DNA from: Jaapia argillacea MUCL 33604
Lineage: Eukaryota; Basidiomycota; Agaricomycetes; Jaapiales; Jaapiaceae
Reading direction: 5' to 3'
DNA: 38,122 nt
Assembly (NCBI GenBank): GCA_000697665.1
Contig: KL197779.1
Coordinates: 1-38,122, forward strand
Below are positions 21,741 through 32,032 of the stretch, one piece after another (within the stretch, counting starts at the first letter, position 1; each line of letters starts with the position of its first letter). Position numbers and translations under genes: made by a program. The notes under the pieces are model-generated. The model was not told the origin of the DNA. It did no database searches and worked only from the letters and a program-made list of their open reading frames with translations.

Positions 21741-23931
21741 CTTGGGCGTATAACAACGGCTTAGCCATCACTCCACAAATGGGATGGAATACCTGGAATT
21801 ATTTTGGGTGTGATATCAGTGAGGATACGATCTTGAGCGCGGCCAGGACGATTGTTGCTGAAAACTTGGTGCAACACGGGTATCAATGTGCGTCATTTCT
21901 CGATACGTAGTTTACGCGTAATCACTCCTCCTCACCCGAAGTCTGACCCCAAAGCATGCTTGATGGTTTTCTCTAGATGTTCTGATGGATGATTGTATGA
22001 CTACCTTCAAATCATACGTCGACCCGACCTGACGTCTGAGCGAAACAGGTTGGCAAGCGCCAGAACGAGACAAAACTACCGGAGCACCTATCGCTGATCC
22101 CGAGAAGTTCCCAAACGGAATCAAAGCACTTTCGGATGAGCTGCATACGATGGGCTTGAAGGTATGTCTGTCTAACATTTTTTTCACTAAATACGATGTT
22201 GAACTTGACTCTAGTTCGGAATCTACAGTTCGGCTGGCCAGTGAGTGCCGTTCCCCCAACCTCCGCGTCGTCATTCTGAGGAACGTGAGATAGGTACACC
22301 TGCGGTGGCAGATACGGTTCGTTAGGGTACGAGACGATCGATGCTCAGACTTATGCAAGCTGGGGAGTTGATTACCTTAGTACGTCCCATCCTCTCCTTG
22401 TCCACTTTCAACACTCTTACTTTGCGTCTTGACAGAGTATGATAACTGCTATAACGATGGCCGCTCCGGTACGCCTCTCATCTCATTCGAGCGATACCAG
22501 AACATGAGTCTGGCATTGAATGCGACTGGACGACCTATCTTGTACTCGATGTGTAACTGGGGAGAGGATCAACCCTGGAATTGGGCTACGGTACGCAGGA
22601 ACCTCGTTCTTTCTCTATTTTTTTCGTTAAGCCGAGGAGTTCCTTGCTTTCAGACCATAGCGAATAGTTGGAGAATTTCAGGCGATATCATGGATGTAAT
22701 AATCATCCTCTACCAAGTTTATCAAGCCATTTACTGAACGTGGTACTCTATCGCAGAACTTTGGGAGGTACGACGATCGATGCCCATGCACCTCCATGCT
22801 CGATTGCAAACTTCCTGGGTTCCGTGAGTTCTTTCTCCATTCTGTGGCGATGAAACCATCGTTCATTTTTCGATGTTTTAGATTGTGCTATGGCTCGCAT
22901 AATCGATTTCGCTGCGCCGTTCGGCCAAAAGGCAGGACCAGGTAGGTGGAATGATTTGGATATGTTAGAGGTTCGTACTACCAGAGGGTCAACTATCCTC
23001 TCTTTCCCGCATGTTAATACTGATCGGGTTTCTGTCGACCATTTGTAGGTCGGAAACGGTGGCATGACTCATGATGAATACGGTGGGCATCTAATCTTCG
23101 CCGCCATCTCACCACGAATAACAACCAATAACGCCAGTCACTCATTTCACAATGTGGTCTATTCTCAAGAGCCCTTTGATCCTCGGCAACGACATCACCC
23201 ATATGGTCACCACACGCTTCCTTCATACGCCGCCCCTTCCAGACCGCTAACATTCATCCTGCAGACGAGCGAGACGTATTCGATAATAACCAACGACGCA
23301 GTCATCGCAATTAACCAGGACGCGAAGGGTTCCCCCGCAACTAGGATATGGAAAATCTCGGTTGAAGGGGGTGATCTGTCGCTTTGGTCTGGGTCGCTGG
23401 TTAACAAGTGAGTTCAGATGTCTCTCGAGCAAATAAAATGATGGGAACTGGGGGTTTGTTACAGTACTTTCGTCTTCGCCCTCCTCAACACGTCTCCCTC
23501 TAGCCAAACCGTCGATATAGACTTCACAGATGTATTCTTCGACGATGTGCGCTCTCTTCCCACTGTTCATCATCGAGTTTCTCACCTCTGCGAAACATCT
23601 CCATAGGGTCCCGCTCATCAGACTGAGCGGCTCTCGGCCTACATCGCATGTCATGTCGACAACGACGTCTCACCCTAGAGACCGCCCCGTCAGCCTCAAT
23701 TCGGGAGACAGATCCACGACCGTCCTCTCCTCTCCCTTCCTTCGATATTCACGGAATAGGGGTGCCCGCCACCCGAACCAATCTCGCACTTACAACCTAT
23801 ACGACCTTTGGCAGAAATCACCCTCTGGAATTTGGGGTTTGGATGTTGGAGAAGTACAAGGTGGTCTACGTGGCGTGGCGGTTGGACCACACTCGACGAA
23901 GGTGTGGAAGGCAGTGCCCGTAAGCCCTTGA
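21692..23931 (+). CDS. alpha-galactosidase, GH27 (copy b), C terminus interrupted
   Basis: Close paralogue of the gene at 14597 with the same exon pattern. Signal peptide [19 protein letters not shown], then [25 protein letters not shown] (nucleophile Asp), [10 protein letters not shown] (acid/base Asp), [17 protein letters not shown] and [13 protein letters not shown] are all in frame up to the last intron. The final exon starts GPAHQT at 23607, but about 160 bases are then present that copy a lacks, giving a TAG at 23676-23678. The homologous ending ([20 protein letters not shown] to VWKAVPVSP) resumes at 23791 in another frame and ends at 23931. As read, the enzyme loses about 60-70 residues of its C-terminal beta domain. 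The catalytic barrel is intact, so it may be a truncated enzyme, an early pseudogene, or spliced in a way I did not see. Confidence 0.8.
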
Positions 23932-24256
23932 GTAGCAACACGATTCAGAGCGGAGTTGTAGGGGAGTGAATGGACTGGTGGATGGCTGATCTTCATGTGT
24001 ACCTCCACCACGGTAGAGACGAAGGGGAGCGAGACAGTACCAACTCCGGAATCCAAATGCAATCCATCATAACACCGCAAACGATCTACATAAAAATACG
24101 AAAAACAATAGGCAAAAGTCCAGGTATCCTCAGTATAATCAGATATCATAATCAACAACCAACCGTTCCCCACTCCTGGGTGGGGTGAACATCGCGAAGG
24201 TCAGCCTTCCAACAGATACCACCCCCAAATCTCCATCCTTCAGCCGTGCGTATCCA

Positions 24257-25229
24257 TTAATGGAAGAACTTGGCCCATAAGATGATAAGAATAAGCAGGA
24301 CGAGGACAAGGATGATAGCGCCCGTCACGACCCGTTGTTGATACATCCTAGCTCACCAGAAACTGCGTCAGATCACGACTTGATGAAGAGAGGAGTGCGA
24401 GGAGGGAGACGTACCGTCTAATCATCTTCTTCAGCGTCCCAGAGGCTCTGTCGATAGAAGTGTCCGCCGTCCGTAACTATGCAGCAAAGCCGCTAATTAG
24501 CACACAACTCGCATGAGAATAGTAACGGCAGCACGCACGGTATCCCTAGCATGCTCAATCTGTTCCCTCTGCCCCCTCAAATTCCTCAGAATATCGGCAC
24601 CCTGCTCCTCAGTCTCAAGCGCAACCCTCTGACTCTCCAACAATCTCCTACTCCCATCTTCCAATACCGCCGTACCAGCCAACAACCTACCCCTCTCATC
24701 CCTCTCTCCATTCCCATACGGTTGATCTGAAGAGTTGAATCCGGGTTTGGAGGAGGAGAGGAGGTCGGAGCGAGCGAGAGAGGTGTAAAGGTCCTTTGAG
24801 AGTTTCTTGTATTGGGTAAGGGAGGCTTTGGAGGCTCTAAGGCGGGAGGTGTAGGACGGTTTGAGAGATTGTGGGATTCCTTGGATTTCTATTTCCATTT
24901 GGGAGATCTGTGGAGAGAGGTTGTGTTGGTATCCACGAGTGAAGGGTGGTGGGAGGTGGGCGAAGGTGCTTACCATCTCATCTGCCTCGTCCAACTCCAT
25001 CTCTACTCTCCGTAGCGCAGCCTTTCTTTGCTCTATCGTGTCATAACGTACCAAACGAGGAGCGTGCAACAACGAGAGTCAACCACTCGTCAGCATTGTC
25101 TCGCTCGATAGTGAGGGATGAGAACTAACCACCCTGTCCATCGCCCTCAACTTTCTCTCGAATACTCTGTATAATCTGTTGGAAATCCTGTTCGTAAGAG
25201 TCAAAGAGTGCCGTTGGTGAATTGTCCAT
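24257..25229 (-). CDS. VTI1: Vti1-type Qb-SNARE
   Basis: SNARE of Golgi, endosome and vacuole transport. Five exons give 225 residues, the family length. The N-terminal Habc region starts MDNSPTALFDSYEQDF and includes RKAALRRVEMELDEADEM and IEIQGIPQSLKP. The SNARE motif runs from about residue 125 (RLLAGTAVLEDGSRRLLESQ) to 196, with the zero-layer glutamine in LRGQREQI at about residue 165 and IDRASGTLKKMIRR at the end. A C-terminal anchor VVTGAIILVLVLLILIILW is followed by AKFFH-stop at 24257. The start at 25229 matches the family N terminus. It is divergent from the prefoldin gene with 150 bases between starts, and a dead copy lies at 16935-17610. Confidence 0.95.
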
Positions 25230-25379
25230 CGTGTTGTCCGCTGTGTCGAACTGCGGCGTCACCGTGAGCTATGGAGGTAAGGAGAAGAATGGCTGTTTGG
25301 TGCTGTTTGTCAGTCAGCTTCACCCAATTGGATTTCGATTTCCACAAGGGACTCATACTTGACTTGATTGATTTCGAGG
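25230..25379. promoter_or_regulatory. shared promoter of VTI1 and prefoldin subunit 6
   Basis: Only 150 bases separate the two divergent start codons, so both 5' leaders and core promoters must fit here. No TATA box is obvious, as is usual for housekeeping genes. Confidence 0.5.
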
Positions 25380-25934
25380 ATGGAGGCCCTTCAGCTACGG
25401 TTACAAACGACGACTCAAGAGTTCCAGAAATTACAAGCCGATCTTTCAGCTTCTGTTGAAGCGAGGCAGAGGTTAGATGCTCAGCTTACAGAGAACGAGG
25501 CCGTCAAGAAGGTACACTCCCCTTCATCAGATTGACCGACAATCAACGGAATGCCTTGTGGACAGGAATTTGATATCCTTACACCCGATAATGTGGTCTA
25601 CAAACTCGTCGGACCCGTACTTGTGAAAGAGGAACAGGATGAAGCGAAGAGTAACGTCGGGAAGCGGTTGGAGTTCATCAAAAGTGAAATGTACGCCCAA
25701 TCGCACCTTCCCTTCCATGCAAATACTTACTCTGTTGGTATGAAACGTTAGAAAACGAGTGGAAGGCCAACTAAAAGAGATCGGAGTGAAGACAGAGAAG
25801 AAAAAGGTCGAGGTGAGCGTTTCGCTACGATTGTGGAGGGAATCGATGTTGATTTTGGTGATTGGCAGCTTGTGGAATTACAGACGACGATCCAACAGCA
25901 ACAGCAACCTCAACCACCTGGGATCACAGCATAG
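25380..25934 (+). CDS. YKE2: prefoldin subunit 6
   Basis: Beta-type subunit of the hexameric prefoldin co-chaperone, which hands unfolded actin and tubulin to the CCT chaperonin in the cytosol. Four exons (25380-25511, 25566-25690, 25752-25812, 25869-25934) give 127 residues, typical of the family. The N-terminal helix MEALQLRLQTTTQEFQKLQA and C-terminal helix KRVEGQLKEIGVKTEKKKVE form the coiled coil around the beta hairpin segment LTPDNVVYKLVGPVLVKEEQ. The tail is Gln/Pro-rich. All three introns join in frame. The yeast name is used as the symbol because the family assignment is clear. Confidence 0.93.
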
Positions 25935-26047
25935 TCATCCGACCATCGCCCTTTCTTGTCAGCAGTGTTCTACCATCCAGTCCTCCACCCCAACCGTTAT
26001 CCCATCACCGCCCAACCCCCAAAACCAGGTTGAATCCAACGCCTTTC

Positions 26048-26665
26048 TCATGCAGTCGCCTTCACTTTCTGACCCAGATCTTTCTTCACGCCCACTGACG
26101 CCTCCCCATCTTGCTTAGCATGCGCCAAATCTCGTTCCGTCTCCGGACTTCTGAGGATCTTGTCTAGCTTGAAGCGTTTCCGTGCAGAGATGGGCGGGCA
26201 ATTTCGGATTAGGACTGTATCGTTTAGTCGGAGCTCTATTGTGTTTGTGGCAGGATTCATGAGCAGGCGACAGAATTGAGCACGAATTGAGATTCCATCG
26301 TAGACGAGAGCCAATAAAACGCGATGAATGAGGCGGGATTAGGGTGGGCAACGAACGGAAGGACAATATGGTGGAGACGTACGGTTCTCTTCGTCATGCG
26401 TCAAGAACTTTTTGCTCCTCTCTATTCGCTAACCAAACCACAAAACAAATGTCAGTAACGAAATCAGAGCGCACATACAACGCCCTTATCCTTCCCAAGC
26501 CTTCTCCAGCCAACAACACATATAACCATAAAAAATGGAACCAAAAGTCAAGCAACGCACTTTGCCAGTAATTTTATGGACGGCCCATCGGGAAACAGTG
26601 ACGGTGGCTGTTTTGTTCATGCAACCGACTTTGGTCACTAGACCAGTGAAAGCCATTGGAGGCAT
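26048..26665 (-). CDS. mitochondrial small-subunit ribosomal protein uS17m
   Basis: Component of the mitochondrial 30S-like subunit, homologous to bacterial S17. Three exons (26561-26665, 26383-26428, 26048-26235) give 112 residues. The S17 fold is recognisable: FTGLVTKVGCMNKTATVTVS at the start, then KKFLTHDEEN (the S17 segment with a conserved His), then LRLNDTVLIRNCPPISARKR (the DxV.I..C.P.S motif). The two introns, 132 and 147 bases, are longer than most in the window. The first ATG (26665) is chosen; an internal Met lies three codons on. A basic C-terminal extension is present. It is convergent with prefoldin subunit 6 and divergent from bL33m. Confidence 0.9.
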
Positions 26666-26845
26666 GGTGGGCTGTCGTGTACTAGAATTAAATGATAGAT
26701 ATTGTCGACGAGGAGCAAGCTGAGCCCAGGGATGAGACGGTCGGGAGGTTGGAGGAGAGGTGATCGGGGGTCTGGGAATCAGAGTCCATGGGACTCGGGT
26801 CTAACGCGAGACCTCAAATTCTGTTCTTCTCCACCGTCGACGACG
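26666..26845. promoter_or_regulatory. shared promoter of uS17m and bL33m
   Basis: 180 bases between the start codons of two divergent mitochondrial ribosomal protein genes. A single bidirectional promoter could give matched expression (inference). No TATA box is evident. Confidence 0.5.
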
Positions 26846-27158
26846 ATGGCGGCGAAAAGCAAAGCAAAGTCTGTCTCCGTTCCTATCTCGCTCTCAACCA
26901 TCACGACGTCTAACATTCTTGAATTCGCGGTTGCTTAGAACCCTCATCGTCCGGTTAATCTCAACGGCCCAAACAGGTTACTTTTATACCTCCAAGCGAG
27001 TTAGGCAGGGAGTAAAGTTGTCTGGTGTCAAGTATGATCCTGTCGGTGAGTTCATTTGCCCTTTCATTGGAGCTTGGGTGGGTGCTGACTTTGGGTTGTG
27101 GTCGGTAGTGAAACAGAGGGTGTTGTTCGTGGAGAGTAAGAAGACGAGAGGGAAGTAG
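26846..27158 (+). CDS. mitochondrial large-subunit ribosomal protein bL33m
   Basis: Homologue of bacterial L33, a small protein of the large ribosomal subunit. Three exons (26846-26868, 26939-27045, 27109-27158) give a 59-residue basic protein: MAAKSKAKTLIVRLISTAQT, GYFYTSKRVRQGVKLSGVKY, DPVVKQRVLFVESKKTRGK. The L33 signature (LISTAxTGxxY, then KLxxxKYDPxxKxxVLFxE) is complete. Fungal bL33m proteins often lack the zinc-binding cysteines of some bacterial L33 forms, as here. Both introns are needed to keep the frame. A second copy of exons 2 and 3 lies at 31225-31445. Confidence 0.93.
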
Positions 27159-27886
27159 GTTGGTTGGGTACCGTTGGATGGGGATTTATTCAAGGAGGTC
27201 GACGGCTTCGAGTCGCCCCCTTTCCTGCCAGGTGAAGGCGGTTCCCGTCAGTCCGCGACGGTGAAGTGTGTATTGAGGTATGATTGATTGCAACCATTTT
27301 GGTTGGCGCAATGGGCAATACGACACCTTATTGGAATCGTGACCTCGTCTCGTGCTTCTTACCGAGTATCATTCGCATCTTCAAACTCTCAAATCGTGGT
27401 GCGGAGTCCCTCGTCCCTCCGCGGGATGTGACTGGCTCAAGTTGAACACGTCCATCTTTGTGCCATGGTCTCCAGGCGATTAGTCGTCTCTCTACAGTTC
27501 GTCCGCCTCAGGTCTCACACAAGCCATTCAGGTCGCGTCTTGCTTTCATTGGAACGACCAAGACCACATAACAATCGTCACTTCTACCGTACTATGCCCT
27601 GCAACAGGGCGACATGAGCATCCCAGGAGAGGACGACGCGTCCCACACCAATTGAAGCTAGAGGCTTGGAATCACTCGGTAAACGCCTTGGTGACTGTTC
27701 AATTTTTCTCGACGATACGTCCAACGAATCCTAAAGGCCTGAAATTCGATACACATGTACAAAATCCCGGGTCAAGACATCCATCTCTGTGCGTAAGAGT
27801 GCATCAGCAGTCTCGTTCTTGATGGGTGCTGAGCGGATGTCAGCTATCCGCACAATGTGTCATAGGGGATCATTCGACTCACCTTT
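27159..27886. other. intergenic, nothing recognised
   Basis: The first ~100 bases are 3' flank of bL33m and show weak similarity (a GGTCGACGGCTTCGAG block) to the flank of the second bL33m copy near 31484. The rest has no coding or RNA signal that I can support. Confidence 0.4.
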
Positions 27887-30277
27887 TTACATTTCATTGC
27901 GAAACTTCCTCAGCGTTCTTGTGATTTCATTCATTGTCGGCCTACGATCTGGCTGATGGTCCAAGCACTGATCCACTAATGCCCATAAACGATCATCGAA
28001 GCCCGCCCACTTGACAGCCGGATCAGAGGGTCTCTCTGGCTTCACGCCATTAACCAGTCCCGACAGCACGTCGAACAGTGACCGATCACCGAAAGGCCAC
28101 CGACCTGTAAATATCTAGGGGAATGTAACATTCAGCTCAATTGGCAACAAAATAAGTACCAAGAACCCACCTGGATTACCAAGCACCCAAACGCGTAAAC
28201 ATCGGTCTGAGGTGATTTTCGATTACCTTCGCCTATGAGGAGTTCCGGAGCCCAGAATACTTGAGGGAATTGTTCCCCCACGAAGGAATTATCTTCGTAG
28301 TCTGAGAGACCGAAGTTGTCCAAGAGGGCACGGCCCGCGTCCGAAATGAGGATATTGTCCTGTAGACAGGTGGGCGGCATCTTCAAGGGGCGAGAAAACA
28401 TACTCACCCCTTCAAGGTCCCCGTGGGCACAAACCCTACCAGATCTCCCAGAATGAAGATACTCCAATGCGTCTGCAATCTGCAGAATCTAGAGAGAGGA
28501 CTGGTTCAGGTTTAGTGCATGGGCATAGATTGCTACATTAACATACAAGTCTGTTGCGGTCGAAGGAAGGGTATTGTCGAAGGAAATTGATGCAATTCCC
28601 TTGAGCAACATAAGGTGAAACGAAGCAAATTATTCCTCGAAAATCCGCAATGCCGTAAAGCGGTAGAATGGACGGGTGGTCAAAGCTGGACCAGGTTCGG
28701 GCTCGCTGCCGCAAATATAGCTGGAAGCCACAAGACGTCAGCCCACAATCATGTAAAAAAAGGCGAAACTAAGTCGGTATACCATTCTCGCTCTGTGCCT
28801 CACATCGGTATCAGCCCTCAGACTCATGGTGCATCGAAAAGCTTTTACCAAAACCTTCTCCCTCCGCCCTCCTCTGTCTAATTCAATCAGATACGCATCG
28901 GAGTTCATATCGGAGGCAAAAGGATCTTTGGGGAGCACCAACATTCCAGTGAGGTCCTCCAGCCCATCGAAAACGTCTACGTCAGATGTATTTGTTGACG
29001 GCGATGCCTGACTTTGATTCTGGTACGCGGGTGAGAGGTAGTTATCAAGTGCCTTTGCGGATCAAAATGAACAGGTAAGGTCTTCAGTGAATGTGTGGTA
29101 ATAATTACTCACAAGCTCAGATGGTATAGTCATGCGTGGCGAAGGAATTGCGTCCACATCATTTTTGGCGCATAGAGCGAGAAAGACATCTCGTATTGAT
29201 GGTCGTGACGATGGCTCGTACTCCAAGCATTGATCAACAAGCAACCACATCTCGTCATCAAGCCCGGCAGAGATGGCGCCTTGATTCTCAGGGCGAGATG
29301 GCTTGGATCTCTCTATGACCTTCAAAACTAGCATGCGACCTTCCGACATGCGAGCGAAGGGAGCATCTCCGGAGAAGATCTGGCAATCAAGTAAGTTCCG
29401 AACAATATTTTCAGAAAGATGACGAGGAAATTTCCGCACCTGGAGACCCAAGCATCCAAAAGCATATACGTCACTCTCTTTTGTCGGCCTGGTGTCGGTC
29501 ACAAGGAGTTCAGGCGCAGCAAATCGAGCATGTCCAACATTGGGTAACTTTAATCCGGTCTGTGACAATGAGCACATGGCTTCAACATGTCGCGCCAGCC
29601 CAAAGTCTGCCAACAGAGCTTCTCCATTGTCGGCTACGAGCACATTATCCTGCCTGGCGTCAACAGGGAATTTCAGGAAAGTTGATGAGAGAGTGACAGC
29701 TGACCCCTTTCAAATCACCGTGAACAAACGAGAAGCCAGCACCGCCTGAGTGAAGGTAGTCCAATGCATCTGCTACCTGCCGTACCTGAAAAGTCGTTCG
29801 AACGAGTTCTATCAATAGTGAAACCACACCCGAACTCACTAAGGGCAGTCGCCTGGCTTCTGGATGCTTCTGCAAGTATTGCATACAATTTCCGTTGTTC
29901 GCCCAAGGCGATATCATTGAAAACCGTCGAAAGTCATTCTCTATCGAGTAACCCAAAAACGGCAAAATGTGGGGATGACGGAACTTGAACCAGCGATTCA
30001 CCTCCCTATGAAACAGCTAAAGCGGGGCCATTCATAAAGCTATGAAGTCAGTACAAACTCGAGAGGAGAAAGAAGAAGGGCGCACCTGCAATGCCGGCTC
30101 AGGTTGATCTACATATACTCTTAGACGTTTCATCGCGACCACGCATACTTTTCCGTCGCGTTTCCACTCTCCTTTAAAGACATCGCAAAAGGCGCCGGAG
30201 GCGAAGGGACCTGTTACGTTGGTGATTTCTTGGCTGAGGTCGGGAGGTTCTTCATTATTGACTGACGAGAACTCCAT
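27887..30277 (-). CDS. tandem kinase-pseudokinase protein, tyrosine-kinase-like type
   Basis: Ten exons, all joined at phase-0 introns, give 622 residues with two kinase domains. Domain 1 (about 20-300): glycine-loop region GPFASGAFCDVFKG, VAMK lysine K50, HGDLKG with Asp147, DFG at 165-167, APELL, SDVYAFGC and a C-lobe ending RPSIRDVF; all catalytic residues are present. A Ser/Asp-rich linker (about 310-345) follows, starting ALDNYLSPAYQNQSQ. Domain 2 (about 346-622): DPFASDMNSDAYLIELDR aligns with the glycine loop but lacks its glycines; VLVK lysine K379; HGDLEG with Asp481; the DFG motif is NFG (N499-G501); then WAPELL, TDVYAFGC and RRPTMNEI. The exon joining the two domains, 28783-29052, reads straight through both and supports one protein. 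No signal peptide or membrane helix. Targets are unknown; an upstream exon cannot be excluded. Confidence 0.85.
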
Positions 30278-31224
30278 AGCGATGCCAAAGAGCGATAACT
30301 GTGAATCAAGGATCAAGAGGAGGGTGGTTCGATTGCCCTGATGTTAGCGAGTTCGGGCCTGCCACAAAAGGATCAACGGTCACAAACTGGGTTGCGCAGG
30401 CTATCAGCGCCGACATTCGTCATTACTGCCCGCTGATTACACCTGTAGTCGGGGCGAGCGAGTGAAAGAGGGGGAAGACAGATGCAGAGAAATGCCTTTC
30501 CGCGAACCTTCAGATGGTATCAAGCGCTTCAGGATCGATAGCCGTATGGCCCAAAGGGTACCGAGTTCCTCGATAGGAAAGACAATACTGTGTGATTTCG
30601 TCCCCGGCAGCTAATCAGATTCAGCTGGACAGAATAGCAGGCTCGGACCGATGGAAGGTCGTAGAGGACCCGGCATTCCAGCGTATGGACGACAAATGAC
30701 TGCTGGGATCGAACCAAGGTGCAAACTTGGCGCCACAACCATACAGCAAGTCACAACGAACGAACATTTACCGGCCCGGTCACTCCGCTCCCGCGTCCAT
30801 GTACACTCCCAGTCATCGTCTTGAACGACGTCGACGGCGTCTTCTCACCCTGGTTCGACCCGCGTTCTTGACAACTGAACCTCGTTCTTGAATCATGATC
30901 TTCTTTGGAGTACAGTAATTGCTTGTGCAGCAGACGCACAGGATGTCCCGCGTCTCGCCATCTCCCGAGCAGCCCCCTCCCACCTCGAAATCATCTGTAG
31001 CGGCTTCACAGCTCTAGGTGGTTAATTCTGCAAAGGTTTCTCCCGAGACTTAGCACCTCCCTTCGCCTCACTCCGCACAAACCGATGCTAAGCATGTTTA
31101 ACATACCAAGCTCAAGCCAAAATGAAGATATTCGCCCCTATTGGTTTATTAGTGCGGTGAAATTGAGGGTTAGTCTATGCCATCGTCAAATCTTTATAAA
31201 TATTAATCCTCTTTTTCCGCGTAG
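30278..31224. other. intergenic, nothing recognised
   Basis: Upstream region of the kinase gene. Short ORFs lack motifs. A GGTTCGATCCC sequence (minus strand, near 30706-30716) resembles a tRNA T-arm but no complete tRNA fold could be made around it. Confidence 0.35.
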
Positions 31225-31445
31225 AACCCTCATCCTCAGACTAATCTCAACGTCACAAATGGGGTACTTTTCTATCACTCGATGGGTTAGGCAGGGAGGA
31301 AAGTTGTCTGCTGTCAAGGGTGCATCTGTGGGTGCGTTTTGTCTGCCTTGGTTCATTAGTATGGAGGGATGATGATCTTGGATTTTGCTAGGTTGCGAAA
31401 CAGAGGGTGTCGTTCGTGGAGCATAGGGAAACAAGTGTGAAGTAG
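31225..31445 (+). pseudogene. partial second copy of bL33m (exons 2 and 3)
   Basis: Exon 2 follows a GCGTAG acceptor and reads TLILRLISTSQMGYFSITRW, then VRQGGKLSAVKG, matching bL33m exon 2. After a shifted donor (TCT|GTGGGT) and a TGCTAG acceptor, exon 3 reads VAKQRVSFVEHRETSVK-stop. Splicing would still keep frame, but no recognisable exon 1 with a start codon was found upstream. Substitutions affect conserved positions (TGY to MGY, KYDP to KGAS). About 100 bases of 3' flank are also similar. Likely a decayed partial duplicate; a diverged live paralogue is possible if an upstream first exon exists. Confidence 0.7.
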
Positions 31446-32032
31446 GTTGGTTTGGGATCATCGGTTGACGTGTTATCCAGGAAGGTCGACGACTTCAAGG
31501 CACAACCTCCACCGACTGTGATAGACTGGTCCCTTTCCTCCTGGGCGTCGAAGTGCGAGTTGACGTGTGGTTCATTCCAGCCAATGCCGTCATCGGCAAT
31601 GGTCAATGGTGATATGGGTGTTGGATCAGGACACTGCTTCCGTGATTGAATGTTTCGAATCGTTCGAGGTTGTGGAATATTCGTGTGGGTTGTCACCTAT
31701 AACTACACCTCAGGGTCTTAGGATGTGGATCGATGGAGACGAGGCGAATGATGGCCTGTCGGTGAGTAGTCATCTCGTCACAAGGTTCCTTAGCTGATTA
31801 ACCCTACAGCACCCCACATCAAGTTTTCAATCATGATAGCGAATTTAGAGTGAATCGCTTCGCACACATAACAAAGCTTGGAGTACAGCCTGTAAGCCCT
31901 CCCTATACACCAGTGTTACGTAGGCGCGCGAGGGGATGCTCGTATGGACATTGAGCAGCAGGCCGTTCTACTCCTCTTCGTCCAAGAACGACTGTAAATC
32001 CTTTGGTGTCTGTACGTGTAGAACGAATGTCC
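31446..32032. other. intergenic, 3' side of unknown-family member 2
   Basis: No gene supported. Around 31715-31760 the plus strand encodes LRMWIDGDEAND, which resembles the WLWxDGDE block of the unknown family, and the bases GGATCGATGGAGACGAGGC resemble the matching part of the gene at 34675. This may be a tiny family fragment or chance. Confidence 0.3.

Noticed and set aside
30690-30760. GGTTCGATCCC on the minus strand as part of a tRNA gene
   Set aside because: A T-arm of four pairs can be drawn, but the D arm, anticodon arm and acceptor stem do not form at the required distances.
31715-31760. Fragment LRMWIDGDEAND as a third member of the unknown family
   Set aside because: Only about twelve residues and nineteen bases agree; flanking sequence does not align, so chance cannot be excluded.
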